The translations under genes and the position numbers were made by a program. Shown in pieces: positions 9,243 through 17,860 of a stretch of DNA of 39,352 nt. The DNA comes from Oxalobacter formigenes. Its GTDB lineage: Bacteria > Pseudomonadota > Gammaproteobacteria > Burkholderiales > Burkholderiaceae_D. The notes beneath the pieces are model-generated. The model ran no database searches. It was not told where the DNA came from and worked only from the letters and a program-made list of their open reading frames with translations. How positions within the stretch are numbered: position 1 is the first letter of the stretch; each line of letters starts with the position of its first letter. The DNA lies in NCBI GenBank assembly GCA_949290765.1, contig CASETG010000076.1:1-39352 (forward strand), read 5' to 3'.

Positions 9243-10181
9243 ATGTTGCCTTATCTGATCCGTCGCCTCTGGCAGATGATCCCGACTCTTCTGGGAGTGC
9301 TGTTGCTGGTTTTTCTGCTTTTCAACTGGGTTGGCGGAGATCCGGCCTATGTGCTGGCCGGAAAAATTTCCAATCCCGAGCAAATCGCCAATATACGCCG
9401 GCAACTGGGTATCGACGAACCGTTGTATGTGCAGCTCTGGATATTTCTGAAACAGACCGTCTGTTTCGATTTCGGAAACAGCTGGAGTACGGGTGAATCC
9501 GTCTCGGGCATCATTCTGTCGCGTCTCGGTCCTTCGCTGACTTTGCTGGTGCCGCTGACGATTCTCGAAACGGGGCTGGCCATCGCGCTGGGGCTCGCGG
9601 TGGCCTATGTGCGCGGTTCGCTGACCGACCGCATGATCATGATTGTCTGTACCATCGGGATGTCGGTCAGTATTCTGGTCTATATCATCGTTTTCCAGTA
9701 CTGGCTGGCATACAAGCTCGGATGGTTTCCGGTGCAGGGATGGGGGAGCGGCTGGCTGGAAAACCTGTTCCGGTATGCTTCGTTGCCGATACTGATTTTG
9801 CTGGTAGTCAGTATCGCGCCCAACCTTCGTTTGTACCGGACGTTCATGCTCGATGAAATCGGGCAGGATTATGTCAGGACGGCGCGCGCCAAGGGAGTAT
9901 CGGAAAAAAGGATTTTGTGGGTACACGTATTGCGCAATGCGGCGATTCCGATCATTACCTATGTGATGTCGAATTTGCCGTCGCTGCTGATCGGTGCGTT
10001 TCTGGTCGAGCGGTTCTTTTCCATACCCGGTATCGGGCGTGAAATCATTCTGGCCGTGGAGCGCAGCGATTTTCCGGTTATCAAGGCCATTACGGTGTAC
10101 GTCGCCATTGCGACGATGTTTTTCAATCTTGCCGCGGATTTGCTGTATCAGAAAATCGATCCGCGTGTGCGTTTGCGGTGA
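9243..10181 (+). CDS. Peptide ABC transporter permease (OppB/YejB-like)
   Basis: This is the first inner-membrane channel subunit of the importer. The 312 residues open with the usual MLPYLIRRLWQMIPTLLG and a first membrane helix, then the periplasmic GDPAYV loop. The DppB/OppB core follows, with the cytoplasmic coupling (EAA) region near DYVRTARAKGVSEKRILWVH, through which the ATPase drives the pore. I chose ATG 9243, which has AGGAAG upstream and matches the family's N-terminus. A GTG at 9216 would add nine residues. The stop overlaps the start of the second permease. Confidence 0.93.
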   Translation: MLPYLIRRLWQMIPTLLGVLLLVFLLFNWVGGDPAYVLAGKISNPEQIANIRRQLGIDEPLYVQLWIFLKQTVCFDFGNSWSTGESVSGIILSRLGPSLTLLVPLTILETGLAIALGLAVAYVRGSLTDRMIMIVCTIGMSVSILVYIIVFQYWLAYKLGWFPVQGWGSGWLENLFRYASLPILILLVVSIAPNLRLYRTFMLDEIGQDYVRTARAKGVSEKRILWVHVLRNAAIPIITYVMSNLPSLLIGAFLVERFFSIPGIGREIILAVERSDFPVIKAITVYVAIATMFFNLAADLLYQKIDPRVRLR

Positions 10182-11311
10182 TGGATATGACAAACCGGAA
10201 AGCGCAGTCTGACGGATTGTGGAAACTGACATGGAAGCGCCTGAGGGCGGACAGGGTCGCCATGTGCTCGATGGGGATCGTCCTGCTTTTTCTTGTGATG
10301 ATCGTGTTGTCGGCATCCGGGCTGGTCGCATCGGATTGGTCGAGGGAAGTGGGTGTTCACTACGCACCGCCGGATTTTGTCGGTGAACAGGCGGCGGAGC
10401 GGCAGACGCAGACGGCTTATGGTGCTGAGGCTGATTTGCCCCCCGAAAATCCTGTTGACCCGTTAAGGGATGTGTTGCGGCAATTGCGGAAATCGATGTT
10501 GTCAGGGCAGGCGGTTTTCGACGATTACGGTATTGCCGATCCCTTGCAGGAAGAACTCGATGTCATCCGTCAGGCACAACAGGCAGAAGGGAAAACCGCA
10601 GACGACGATGAAGGTCGCCTGAAAACGCTGCCGTTCGGTGCGGACAAGTGGGGGCATGATGTCATCAAGAAAACGGTCAAGGGTTCTGAAACGTCCATTC
10701 TGGTGGGGCTTGTCGCCGCACTGGTGGCGACAGTGCTGGGGACGCTTCTGGGTGCTTTTGCCGGATATTTCGGCGGATGGCTGGATGACTTGCTCAACTG
10801 GTTTTACAACGTGTTCACGTCCATTCCCTATCTGTTGCTGATTCTGGCAGTGGCCGCCGTATTGCAAAGCAAAGGGGTGCTGACGATCATTCTGATTCTG
10901 GGGTTGACGGGGTGGACCGGTGTATTCCGTCTCGTTCGCGCCGAGTACATGAAGCACAAGGAGCGGGAATACGTACTGGCGGCCAGCACGATCGGGGCAT
11001 CGGACTGGCGGAAAATGTTCATGCATATCTTTCCCAATGTCAGTCATATTTCACTGGTGCAGATGTCGATTCTGTCGGTCGGATTCATCAAGTCGGAAGT
11101 GATTCTGAGCTTTCTCGGTTTCGGGGTGCCGGTCGGGGTGGTGTCATGGGGCAGTATGCTCAACGAGGCGCAAAACGAACTGATTCTCGGGAAGTGGTGG
11201 CAGCTGGCGGCGGTGACTGCAGCCATGGCCGTTCTCGTGACGGCATTGTCGCTGTTTACCGATGGTTTGCGTGACGCGCTGGATCCGAAACTGAAACAGG
11301 GGGATGCATGA
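10181..11311 (+). CDS. Peptide ABC transporter permease (OppC/YejE-like) with large periplasmic insert
   Basis: This is the second channel subunit. It has the OppC layout: one N-terminal helix (about residues 24-46), a periplasmic loop, then five helices with the EAA coupling region around EYVLAASTIGASDWRKMF. The first periplasmic loop is unusually long, roughly 110 residues, acidic and glutamine-rich. It ends at the conserved PFGADKWGHD motif that normally follows a much shorter loop. Starts are crowded: GTG 10178, ATG 10181 (overlapping the previous stop as TGATG) and ATG 10187. I prefer 10181 for translational coupling. The end overlaps the ATPase gene by four bases (ATGA). Confidence 0.92.
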   Translation: MDMTNRKAQSDGLWKLTWKRLRADRVAMCSMGIVLLFLVMIVLSASGLVASDWSREVGVHYAPPDFVGEQAAERQTQTAYGAEADLPPENPVDPLRDVLRQLRKSMLSGQAVFDDYGIADPLQEELDVIRQAQQAEGKTADDDEGRLKTLPFGADKWGHDVIKKTVKGSETSILVGLVAALVATVLGTLLGAFAGYFGGWLDDLLNWFYNVFTSIPYLLLILAVAAVLQSKGVLTIILILGLTGWTGVFRLVRAEYMKHKEREYVLAASTIGASDWRKMFMHIFPNVSHISLVQMSILSVGFIKSEVILSFLGFGVPVGVVSWGSMLNEAQNELILGKWWQLAAVTAAMAVLVTALSLFTDGLRDALDPKLKQGDA

Positions 11312-13020
11312 ACGGGACTGAGTCTGAGCGTCTTCTGGAAGTGGACAATTTGCGCGTCTCGTTCAGGACAGGCAAAAAGACTTTTTTCGAGGCGGTCAAA
11401 GGCATTTCGTTTGTCGTCCCGGCAAACAGTACGGTTGCGCTGGTCGGCGAGTCGGGAAGCGGAAAATCGGTCAGTGCGCTGGCGGTCATGGGATTGTTGC
11501 CGCCTGAAAATGTCGTGATCGATGCCGCTTCGGATATCCGTTACAGGGGGAAAAGTCTCCTTGGTATGACGCCGCAGGAACGGCGCAAATTGTGCGGCTC
11601 GGAAATTTCCATGGTGTTTCAGGAACCGATGTCGTCACTGAATCCTGTGTTTACCGTAGGTGCGCAGATCGGTGAGGTACTTCGCCTGCATATGGGGATG
11701 GATGCACGACAGGCGAGAGAGCGTGCTATCGAATTGTTGCATGAAGTCGGCATCGTGGATCCGGAACACAAGGTGGATGCCTATCCGCACCAGTTGTCCG
11801 GCGGACAGCAGCAACGGGTGATGATCGCCATGGCGATCGCCTGCGAACCGCAGCTTTTGATCGCGGACGAACCGACGACTGCGCTGGATGTGACAATACA
11901 GCGGCAGATTATCGGACTGATTCAGGCTTTGCAGCGCAAACGTCATATGTCCGTGTTGTTCATTACGCATGATTTGCAACTGGTATCGGAAATCGCGGAT
12001 GAAGTCATTGTCATGCGTTATGGTGAAATCAGGGAGCAGGCCGACGCAAAGACGGTTTTCGAGCGCCCGTCACACCCTTATACGAAAGCCTTGCTGCTGT
12101 GTCGTCCGCCGATGGATGCGCGTCCGCAGCGTCTGCCGGTGATCGAGGATATCATGGCATCGGGCGGAGAACCGCTTGCCGGTGGCCCCGACAGGATTCG
12201 GGGATATGCCGAGGATGATGAAATCGTGCTGGAAGTGCGGCATTTGCGCAAGCATTTCGAGGTCAGGGACGGTTTTTTCCGAAAAAGGGTGTTTGAAGCT
12301 GTTCGGGATGTGTCGTTTACGTTGCCGCGTCGCAGGACGCTCGGCATTGTCGGAGAGTCGGGTTCGGGAAAGACGACGCTGGGTCTGACGCTGATGCGTT
12401 TGCACAAGGCGACGTCGGGCCAGGTATTGTTTGAGGGAAACGATATTCTGGCGATGTCGGACAAGGAATTCATGCCGTACAGGCGGCGGATACAGATCGT
12501 GTTCCAGAATCCCTATGCGTCTCTCAATCCGCGTTTTACGATCGGGCAGATACTGATGGAACCGCTGACGATTCACGGAATCGGCGCAACGTCTTCGGAA
12601 CGGCGTGAAATGGCATTCGACTGGTTGCGCAGGGTCGGTTTGCCGGCGGATGCGTTTTACCGTTATCCGCATGAATTTTCAGGTGGGCAGCGCCAACGGA
12701 TCGCCATTGCACGTTGTCTGACGATGCGACCTGAGGTTCTGGTATGCGATGAATCGGTTTCTGCACTCGATGTTTCGGTACAGGCACAGACTCTCAATCT
12801 GTTGCAGGATTTGCAGGATGAATTCGGTTTGTCGTATCTGTTTATTTCCCATGATTTGTCCGTCGTGAAATATATGGCGGATGAGGTGATGGTCATGCAG
12901 CATGGTCAGGTCGTCGAGACGGGACAGTCCGACGCATTGTATCGGCATCCGTCACATCCCTATACGCAGGCATTGCTGGCGGCGGTTCCGAAAGACCGGT
13001 ATCGTTTGATGGCTGGCTGA
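11308..13020 (+). CDS. Peptide ABC transporter, double ATP-binding protein (YejF-like)
   Basis: This cytoplasmic motor subunit carries both nucleotide-binding domains of the importer in one 570-residue chain, like a fused OppD-OppF. Domain 1 has Walker A GESGSGKS (47-54), signature LSGGQQQR (163-170) and Walker B LLIADEP (183-189). Domain 2 has Walker A GESGSGKT (349-356), signature FSGGQRQR (457-464) and Walker B VLVCDES (about 477). Each domain ends with the HPYT motif typical of oligopeptide/dipeptide ATPases. It starts within the previous stop (ATGA), so the two are translationally coupled. No clear terminator follows. Confidence 0.95.
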   Translation: MNGTESERLLEVDNLRVSFRTGKKTFFEAVKGISFVVPANSTVALVGESGSGKSVSALAVMGLLPPENVVIDAASDIRYRGKSLLGMTPQERRKLCGSEISMVFQEPMSSLNPVFTVGAQIGEVLRLHMGMDARQARERAIELLHEVGIVDPEHKVDAYPHQLSGGQQQRVMIAMAIACEPQLLIADEPTTALDVTIQRQIIGLIQALQRKRHMSVLFITHDLQLVSEIADEVIVMRYGEIREQADAKTVFERPSHPYTKALLLCRPPMDARPQRLPVIEDIMASGGEPLAGGPDRIRGYAEDDEIVLEVRHLRKHFEVRDGFFRKRVFEAVRDVSFTLPRRRTLGIVGESGSGKTTLGLTLMRLHKATSGQVLFEGNDILAMSDKEFMPYRRRIQIVFQNPYASLNPRFTIGQILMEPLTIHGIGATSSERREMAFDWLRRVGLPADAFYRYPHEFSGGQRQRIAIARCLTMRPEVLVCDESVSALDVSVQAQTLNLLQDLQDEFGLSYLFISHDLSVVKYMADEVMVMQHGQVVETGQSDALYRHPSHPYTQALLAAVPKDRYRLMAG

Positions 13021-13117
13021 CGGGGATATTTTTCGTCAATACCGGCGGTGTGTTTCCGGCAAAATCGCCGGATCACGGGCTTGCCAGGTTTGACAGTTTA
13101 TAAAGCAGGCAGGAGTT

Positions 13118-13678
13118 ATGGCGCTTTCCGCATCGATTTTCAAGGCGGCTGTCCGGATCGCCGATATGGACAGGTCGCATTACGGTACGTATTCATTGAC
13201 GCTGGCGCGGCATCCATCGGAGACGGACGAGCGCATGATGGCGCGTTTGCTGGCGTTCATGTGTTATGCCGATGAACGGCTTTCGTTTACGAAGGGCTTG
13301 TCTGAAACGGATGAGCCGGATTTGTGGCTGCACGATATGCAGGGACAGGTGGCGTTGTGGCTCGAAACAGGGACGCCGACCTTGCGTCGTATCGTGTCGG
13401 CATGCCGCAAGGCCGAAAAGGTCGTGGTGTTCGCTTACGGGCGCGGCGTCATGCAATGGTGGCGCAAGAATGGTGCGGATTTCGGGAAAATGGGCAATCT
13501 CGAAGTGGTTTGCCTGCCGGAAGCGTTGACGGATTTCATGGCTGCGCGTGTGCATCGCTCGATGCAGTGGCAGTGTCTGGTTCAGGACGGGCAAATGACC
13601 GTTATGGATGAGACGGATACTTTTGAGTGGGACTGGCGCGGCAGTGTCAGGCTGCCTGCGCGCAAGGCTGTCCCGTGA
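13118..13678 (+). CDS. yaeQ: YaeQ family protein
   Basis: This conserved cytoplasmic protein has unclear function; the family fold resembles PD-(D/E)XK nucleases. The 186 residues are close to the usual family length of about 180. They show the family opening (MALSASIFKAAVRIADMDR) and the conserved DLWLHDMQGQ and EVVCLPEA segments. A strong ribosome site, CAGGAG, lies four bases before the ATG. The gene is separated from the transporter operon by 97 bases with no clear promoter. It ends inside a perfect hairpin facing the convergent esterase gene. Confidence 0.9.
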   Translation: MALSASIFKAAVRIADMDRSHYGTYSLTLARHPSETDERMMARLLAFMCYADERLSFTKGLSETDEPDLWLHDMQGQVALWLETGTPTLRRIVSACRKAEKVVVFAYGRGVMQWWRKNGADFGKMGNLEVVCLPEALTDFMAARVHRSMQWQCLVQDGQMTVMDETDTFEWDWRGSVRLPARKAVP

Positions 13679-13693
13679 CGACCGTCACGGGAC
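13670..13693. terminator. Hairpin between yaeQ and convergent esterase gene
   Basis: Ten-base perfect arms GTCCCGTGAC and GTCACGGGAC enclose GACC and overlap the yaeQ stop codon. No T run follows on either strand, so it is at best a weak or factor-assisted terminator, or a 3'-end stabiliser. Confidence 0.5.
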
Positions 13694-13704
13694 GCAAGGG
13701 TGTG

Positions 13705-14379
13705 TCAGGCCAGCAATTGGCGCAGCCAGTTGCCGAGGTCGTTGACTTCAGTGAGGGACATGGTGTGTGTCATGTGGTAGGCATTCCAGTCCACATTGTA
13801 GTTCAGCGCGCGCAACAGTCGCATGCTGTCTTCGCCACGCGAGAACGGAACGACTTCGTCCTGTGTGCCGTGTGCCAGAAAAATCGGGGTGTCCTGATTC
13901 GCGGGATGGCGTTCTTCGGGAAAGGAATAAATCAGCGGGACATAGCCGGACAGGCCGATGATGCCGCCCAGTTTTTCCGGAAAGCACAGGCCGGTGTAAA
14001 GTGCCATGGCACAACCCTGCGAAAAACCGGCAAGCAATATCCGTTCATAAGGTACGCCACGTTTTCTTTCCTGTTCGATGAGGACGGAGATGAGCCGCTG
14101 TGACTCATGGACGCCTTCGGTGTCTTCCATGTCGGAGTCTTCAAAACCGCTGAAAATATCGAACCATGCGCGCATCGGATAACCGGCATTGGCTGTGATC
14201 GGGCGTTCCGGAGCATGCGGAAAAATGAAGCGGATAGGCGGGCAGCCCGTGAGGTCGAATTCCTGGACCAGTGGAATGAAACTGGAGCCATGGTCTCCCA
14301 GACCGTGCATCCAGATGATGCTGGTTTGCGGGTCGGCGCCGGTATCGGTCTGGCTGTATTGCAAAAAGGTTCTGTTCAT
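13705..14379 (-). CDS. Alpha/beta-hydrolase carboxylesterase (phospholipase/carboxylesterase family)
   Basis: This cytoplasmic serine hydrolase of the EstB / acyl-protein-thioesterase-like family would split short-chain esters; its natural substrate is unknown. The 224 residues match the family. The oxyanion region HGLGDHG is near residue 25. The nucleophile elbow is GFSQG with Ser 120. The acid is probably the Asp in HGTQDEVVPF, and the His is in YHMTHTMSL near the C-terminus. No signal peptide is present. The ribosome site is weak. It is the last gene of a leftward group with mog and darP, 37 bases after mog. Confidence 0.88.
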   Translation of the reverse strand: MNRTFLQYSQTDTGADPQTSIIWMHGLGDHGSSFIPLVQEFDLTGCPPIRFIFPHAPERPITANAGYPMRAWFDIFSGFEDSDMEDTEGVHESQRLISVLIEQERKRGVPYERILLAGFSQGCAMALYTGLCFPEKLGGIIGLSGYVPLIYSFPEERHPANQDTPIFLAHGTQDEVVPFSRGEDSMRLLRALNYNVDWNAYHMTHTMSLTEVNDLGNWLRQLLA

Positions 14380-14416
14380 TGTTTTTCTCGTCGGTTAAAC
14401 AGGTGGAAAAAACGGG

Positions 14417-15016
14417 TCAGCTTGTTTTGGTTTCCGGCCGCCATGCCTTGCATACGGTTTCGTTCGTTTCGATGGCAGGGCCACCGATGAGTTCGATGCA
14501 GTAGGGGATGGCGGTGAAAATGCCGGGTTCGGTGATATTGCCGTTTGCATCGCGTACACCTTCCAGCGTCTGGCGGATGGCGGCCGGGCGTCCCGGCAGA
14601 TTGAGTATCAGGGCGGCATGGTCGGGGCGTTCGCAAATGACGGCGACTTGTCTGGACAGTACGGCGGTCGGAACGAAATGCAGGCTGATCTGGCGCATCC
14701 GTTCGGCGATGCCGGGCAGTTCGCGGGTGCCGACCGCCAGTGTGGCGTCCGGTGTCTGGTCGCGGCGGGATGGCCCGGTTCCTCCGGTTGTGAGGATCAG
14801 GGAACAGCGGTTTTCATCGACCAGTTCGTGTAATGTTTTTTCGATCTGTTCTCGGTCGTCCGGTATCAGGCGTGTTTCGAGCCAGTATGGCGATGTGATT
14901 GCGCCAGCGAGCCATTCCTTCAATGCCGGAATGCCCTGGTCGGGGTAGGTACCGTTGTATGCGCGATCCGATATGGAAACGAGACCGATCGAGATGTCTC
15001 CGGGTTTATGGTTCAT
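14417..15016 (-). CDS. mog: Molybdopterin adenylyltransferase
   Basis: This enzyme adenylates molybdopterin so that molybdate can be inserted to form molybdenum cofactor. The 199 residues show the MoaB/Mog fold, with SISDRAYNGTYPDQG at the N-terminus, the TTGGTGPSRRDQTPD substrate loop and LNLPGRP further on. The long form with ADGIP-like insert regions and length near 195 fits Mog rather than MoaB. I chose ATG 15016, with GAGGAAAA upstream. A reading frame extending to 15040 adds eight non-conserved residues. The start overlaps the end of darP by 11 bases, so the two are likely coupled. Confidence 0.9.
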   Translation of the reverse strand: MNHKPGDISIGLVSISDRAYNGTYPDQGIPALKEWLAGAITSPYWLETRLIPDDREQIEKTLHELVDENRCSLILTTGGTGPSRRDQTPDATLAVGTRELPGIAERMRQISLHFVPTAVLSRQVAVICERPDHAALILNLPGRPAAIRQTLEGVRDANGNITEPGIFTAIPYCIELIGGPAIETNETVCKAWRPETKTS

Positions 15017-15605
15017 GGTTTTCCTCATTGTCCGTGTCATGCAAGACCGTTTTTTCCGGTGATGGTTCAGTCATGATTTGTTTGAGCAGCCGGTATATTT
15101 CACGATAGGCTTTCGGTGGTTTGCCCCCTGAAATTTCTTTGCGGGCATTGCGGATGAGCGTTCGCAGTTGCTGGACGTCCGCATGGGGATAACGTTGCAT
15201 GAATTCCGTAAGTGCCGTTTCTTGCGAGAGCAATTTTTCGCGCTGGTTTTCCAGTGCGTGCATGAAGACCGTGTCCGCGCGGGATTGTCCTTTCCAGCTT
15301 TCGATAGCTTCGTTGATTTTGGCGATGTCTTCTTCATCAAGCGAGCGCATGAGCTTGCCGATGTATTGCAGCTGGCGTCTTCTGCCTTCATGGTTTTTGA
15401 TGCGGCGGCATTCGGAAATGGCGTTTTGCAAGTCTTCCGGTATTCCGATGCGGCCGACCCGTTCGGCTGATGTGCCGACCAGTTGTTCGCCGAGTTTTTG
15501 CAAGGCGGTCATTTCTCGTTTGCGTTGCGATTTGGATGGGCGGTCGTATTCTTCTCCGAATTCTTCAGACCGGAAACCGCAGTCGCCTCTGTTAGAATTT
15601 GGCAT
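15006..15605 (-). CDS. darP: Ribosome-associated protein DarP (YjgA)
   Basis: This small basic protein of the YjgA/DarP family helps mature the large ribosomal subunit in E. coli. The 199 residues are rich in charged helices. They show the family pattern KSQRKREMTALQKLGEQLV near the N-terminus and the RRRQLQYIGKLMR segment in the middle. I placed the start at ATG 15605 (MPNSNRGDCG) with AGAAG upstream; an in-frame ATG at 15629 is less likely. A good promoter lies just upstream and the gene is divergent from pmbA. PmbA and YjgA are also neighbours in E. coli. Confidence 0.92.
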   Translation of the reverse strand: MPNSNRGDCGFRSEEFGEEYDRPSKSQRKREMTALQKLGEQLVGTSAERVGRIGIPEDLQNAISECRRIKNHEGRRRQLQYIGKLMRSLDEEDIAKINEAIESWKGQSRADTVFMHALENQREKLLSQETALTEFMQRYPHADVQQLRTLIRNARKEISGGKPPKAYREIYRLLKQIMTEPSPEKTVLHDTDNEENHEP

Positions 15606-15652
15606 AATCGGACTTCTGTGTAAGGTCATTAAATCATTTGTATTTGGCTGCT

Positions 15653-15680
15653 ATCATAACAGCCTTGACAATACCTTCAA
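15653..15680 (-). promoter_or_regulatory. Sigma-70 type promoter for darP-mog-esterase
   Basis: Read leftward, -35 TTGAAG (15675-15680) and -10 TATGAT (15653-15658) are 16 bases apart. The transcript would begin near 15646, about 40 bases before the darP ATG. Confidence 0.55.
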
Positions 15681-15693
15681 TAAGATAATCATC

Positions 15694-17046
15694 ATGGTTG
15701 ATCCCGATTTCATTTATACAAGCGATCAGTTGAAACAGATCGCCGAGGATACGTTGCGTTATGCACGGCAAAAAGGTGTTTCCGGCGCGGCGGTTGGCGT
15801 AAGCGAAGGAAACGGTCTTTCGGTCAGCGTACGCAAGGGGGAAATCGAGACGATCGAAAAGAACAGGGACAAGGGGATCGGTGTCACCGTTTTTATCGGA
15901 AAAAAACGGGGCAATGCGACGACATCGGATTTTTCGCCCCAGTCATTGAAGCAGACCGTCGATGCGGCATATAACATCGCGTCGTTTACGTCGGAGGATG
16001 CGGCGGCCGGGTTGCCGGATGCGGACATGCTGGAACGACATCCGATGGAGTTGTCGCTCTATTATCGCTGGCCGATCGGTACGGAAGAAGCAGTCGAACT
16101 GGCACGGCGCACCGAAGCGGCGGCTTTCGATACCGACAAGCGGATTGCCAACAGTGAAGGCGCCAGCGTCAATGTTCAGCATTCGCATTTCATTCTGGCC
16201 AACAGTGAAGGGTTCGCCGGCGGTTATCCAGCTTCAAGCCATTCTTTCTCTGTGGCACCGATCGCGATGTCAGGCGGCAATATGCAGCGTGATTACTGGT
16301 ATACCGCTTCACGCGATCCTGACCGGCTGAAATCGCCTGAAGAAGTCGGCGCGCGTGCGGCACGTCGTGCGCTGGCAAGATTGGACGCACGACAGATCGG
16401 AACGCGGAAGTGTCCGGTATTGTTCGAGGCGCCGGTTGCGATCGGGTTGCTCAATGCGTTTGTTTATGCCGTTTCGGGTGGTGCGTTGTATCGCAAGTCC
16501 AGTTTTCTTGTGGACTCGCTAGGAAGGCAGGTGTTTCCGGAGCATATCGGGCTGCTTGAAGATGCGCATGTCAAAGGGGCGATGGGTTCGGCACCTTTCG
16601 ATGACGAGGGGGTCAGGACGGGGCGGCGGCAGATTGTGGAAAACGGCAGGGTATGCGGCTACTTTTTGTCCACGTATTCCGCACGCAAGCTGGGGATGCA
16701 GACGACGGGCAATGCCGGCGGTTCGCATAATCTGGTGTTGTCGTCGTCATTGACGGATGCGGGCGATGATTTCGATGCCATGCTGAAAAAAATGGGAACA
16801 GGTCTGGTCGTGACCGAATTGATGGGACAGGGTATCAATTATGTGACGGGTGATTATTCTCGCGGCGCTTCCGGTTTCTGGGTGGAAAACGGGGTTATCC
16901 GTTATCCGGTACAAGAGATTACGGTCGCCGGCAATCTGAAGGATATGTTCGCGCATATCGTCGCCGTCGGTGCGGATACCCTGATTCGTGGCGCAAAACA
17001 GTCCGGCTCGATTCTGGTCGAGGAAATGACGGTAGCCGGTGTCTAG
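15694..17046 (+). CDS. pmbA: Metalloprotease PmbA/TldE homologue
   Basis: PmbA (TldE) partners TldD in a cytoplasmic protease that processes small peptides such as microcin precursors and degrades CcdA in E. coli. PmbA itself lacks the zinc motif. The 450 residues match the family, with an N-terminal domain, a central NSEGASVNVQHSHF region and the C-terminal GNAGGSHNL and ITVAGNLKDMF motifs. The reading frame extends upstream to 15199, but the conserved N-terminus begins at MVDPDFIYTS (15694), and upstream residues are antisense to darP. The ribosome site is weak. No tldD is in this window, so its partner must lie elsewhere. Confidence 0.93.
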   Translation: MVDPDFIYTSDQLKQIAEDTLRYARQKGVSGAAVGVSEGNGLSVSVRKGEIETIEKNRDKGIGVTVFIGKKRGNATTSDFSPQSLKQTVDAAYNIASFTSEDAAAGLPDADMLERHPMELSLYYRWPIGTEEAVELARRTEAAAFDTDKRIANSEGASVNVQHSHFILANSEGFAGGYPASSHSFSVAPIAMSGGNMQRDYWYTASRDPDRLKSPEEVGARAARRALARLDARQIGTRKCPVLFEAPVAIGLLNAFVYAVSGGALYRKSSFLVDSLGRQVFPEHIGLLEDAHVKGAMGSAPFDDEGVRTGRRQIVENGRVCGYFLSTYSARKLGMQTTGNAGGSHNLVLSSSLTDAGDDFDAMLKKMGTGLVVTELMGQGINYVTGDYSRGASGFWVENGVIRYPVQEITVAGNLKDMFAHIVAVGADTLIRGAKQSGSILVEEMTVAGV

Positions 17047-17066
17047 ACGGGGCATGCGGTGCGGTT

Positions 17067-17855
17067 TCATGCGCCGGTGACCGGTTCGCGGAAATTTTCC
17101 AGTGCTTCGCGCCAGTATGCGATATCGCTGTGGGCTTCGGGATGAAAGGGGGCGTGTTCCCAGTCGATGATTCGGCGAATGCCGTGCAGTGCGTTGACGG
17201 CCCAGACTTCGAGATGGTTCAGTTCGTGCGGTTTGCGCATGCGGCAGGCGACTGGAATGCCGTGCTGTTCGGCGATACGCAAGATGAGCTGGCAGGTGAT
17301 ACCCGGCAAAAGCCGACATGATGGCGGTACGCGGCAGAGTGTGCCGTTTTCCCACCACAGGATTGTGGTCGTCAGTCCTTCGAGAATGAATCCTTGTCTG
17401 GTCGTTATCAGTGCTTCTTCTGCTCCCGTGGACAATATGTCCCGGCGTATGGCGATGCATTGCGCCAGATCGGGACCTTTGTGACGCGGTATTTTGCGGA
17501 AATCGGCGATGGGGGCATCATGCAGGCGGATCGTGCGTTGAAGTGCTGGCGCTTTGCGAATGCGGAACTGGAAAACGGGATTGCGCGCGGAACCCGCCAG
17601 CTCGATGCGCGGGAACCAGAGACCGGTTGCGGGAATACGTGTCATGGCGGCATTCCAGAACGGCACAATATCCCGTTCATGCAGGTTGGTCAGCGACAGC
17701 GCGCCTGACAGGAAGCGTTGCCTGTGCAGGTGCAGCGCACGTGTCTGTCCATCGTTGACGAGCCACGAATCGGCAACGCGCAGGATTGTTTCCGGCGCAT
17801 CGACAGGAACGAGCGTTTTTCCGGGCAGGTACTGGTAGGTGGTGTCGGTAGTCAT
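17067..17855 (-). CDS. pabC: Class IV aminotransferase, probable aminodeoxychorismate lyase
   Basis: This PLP enzyme would remove pyruvate from aminodeoxychorismate to give p-aminobenzoate for folate. The 262 residues have the class IV fold. The PLP lysine is probably K126 in RHKG, and the cofactor-binding region ILEGLTTT has E159. The residue after TTT is Ile rather than the Asn often seen there, so substrate use could differ. The reading frame runs upstream to 18188, but that part overlaps pabB. The true start is ATG 17855, five bases after the pabB stop. Position directly behind the fused pabA-pabB supports PabC; a D-amino-acid or branched-chain aminotransferase is the alternative. Confidence 0.8.
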   Translation of the reverse strand: MTTDTTYQYLPGKTLVPVDAPETILRVADSWLVNDGQTRALHLHRQRFLSGALSLTNLHERDIVPFWNAAMTRIPATGLWFPRIELAGSARNPVFQFRIRKAPALQRTIRLHDAPIADFRKIPRHKGPDLAQCIAIRRDILSTGAEEALITTRQGFILEGLTTTILWWENGTLCRVPPSCRLLPGITCQLILRIAEQHGIPVACRMRKPHELNHLEVWAVNALHGIRRIIDWEHAPFHPEAHSDIAYWREALENFREPVTGA

Positions 17856-17860
17856 CGTTT

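Noticed and set aside
13090..13095. Perfect TTGACA upstream of yaeQ
   Set aside because: A -10 at normal distance would fall on the ribosome site and ATG. TATAAA at 13099-13104 is far too close.
15665..15670. Perfect TTGACA as a pmbA promoter
   Set aside because: No -10 box lies 16-18 bases downstream that would leave room before the ATG at 15694. The region fits the darP promoter on the other strand better.
17047..17066. Terminator between convergent pmbA and pabC
   Set aside because: Only a mismatched GGGGCATG/CATGCGCC stem without T run can be drawn, and it extends into the pabC stop.
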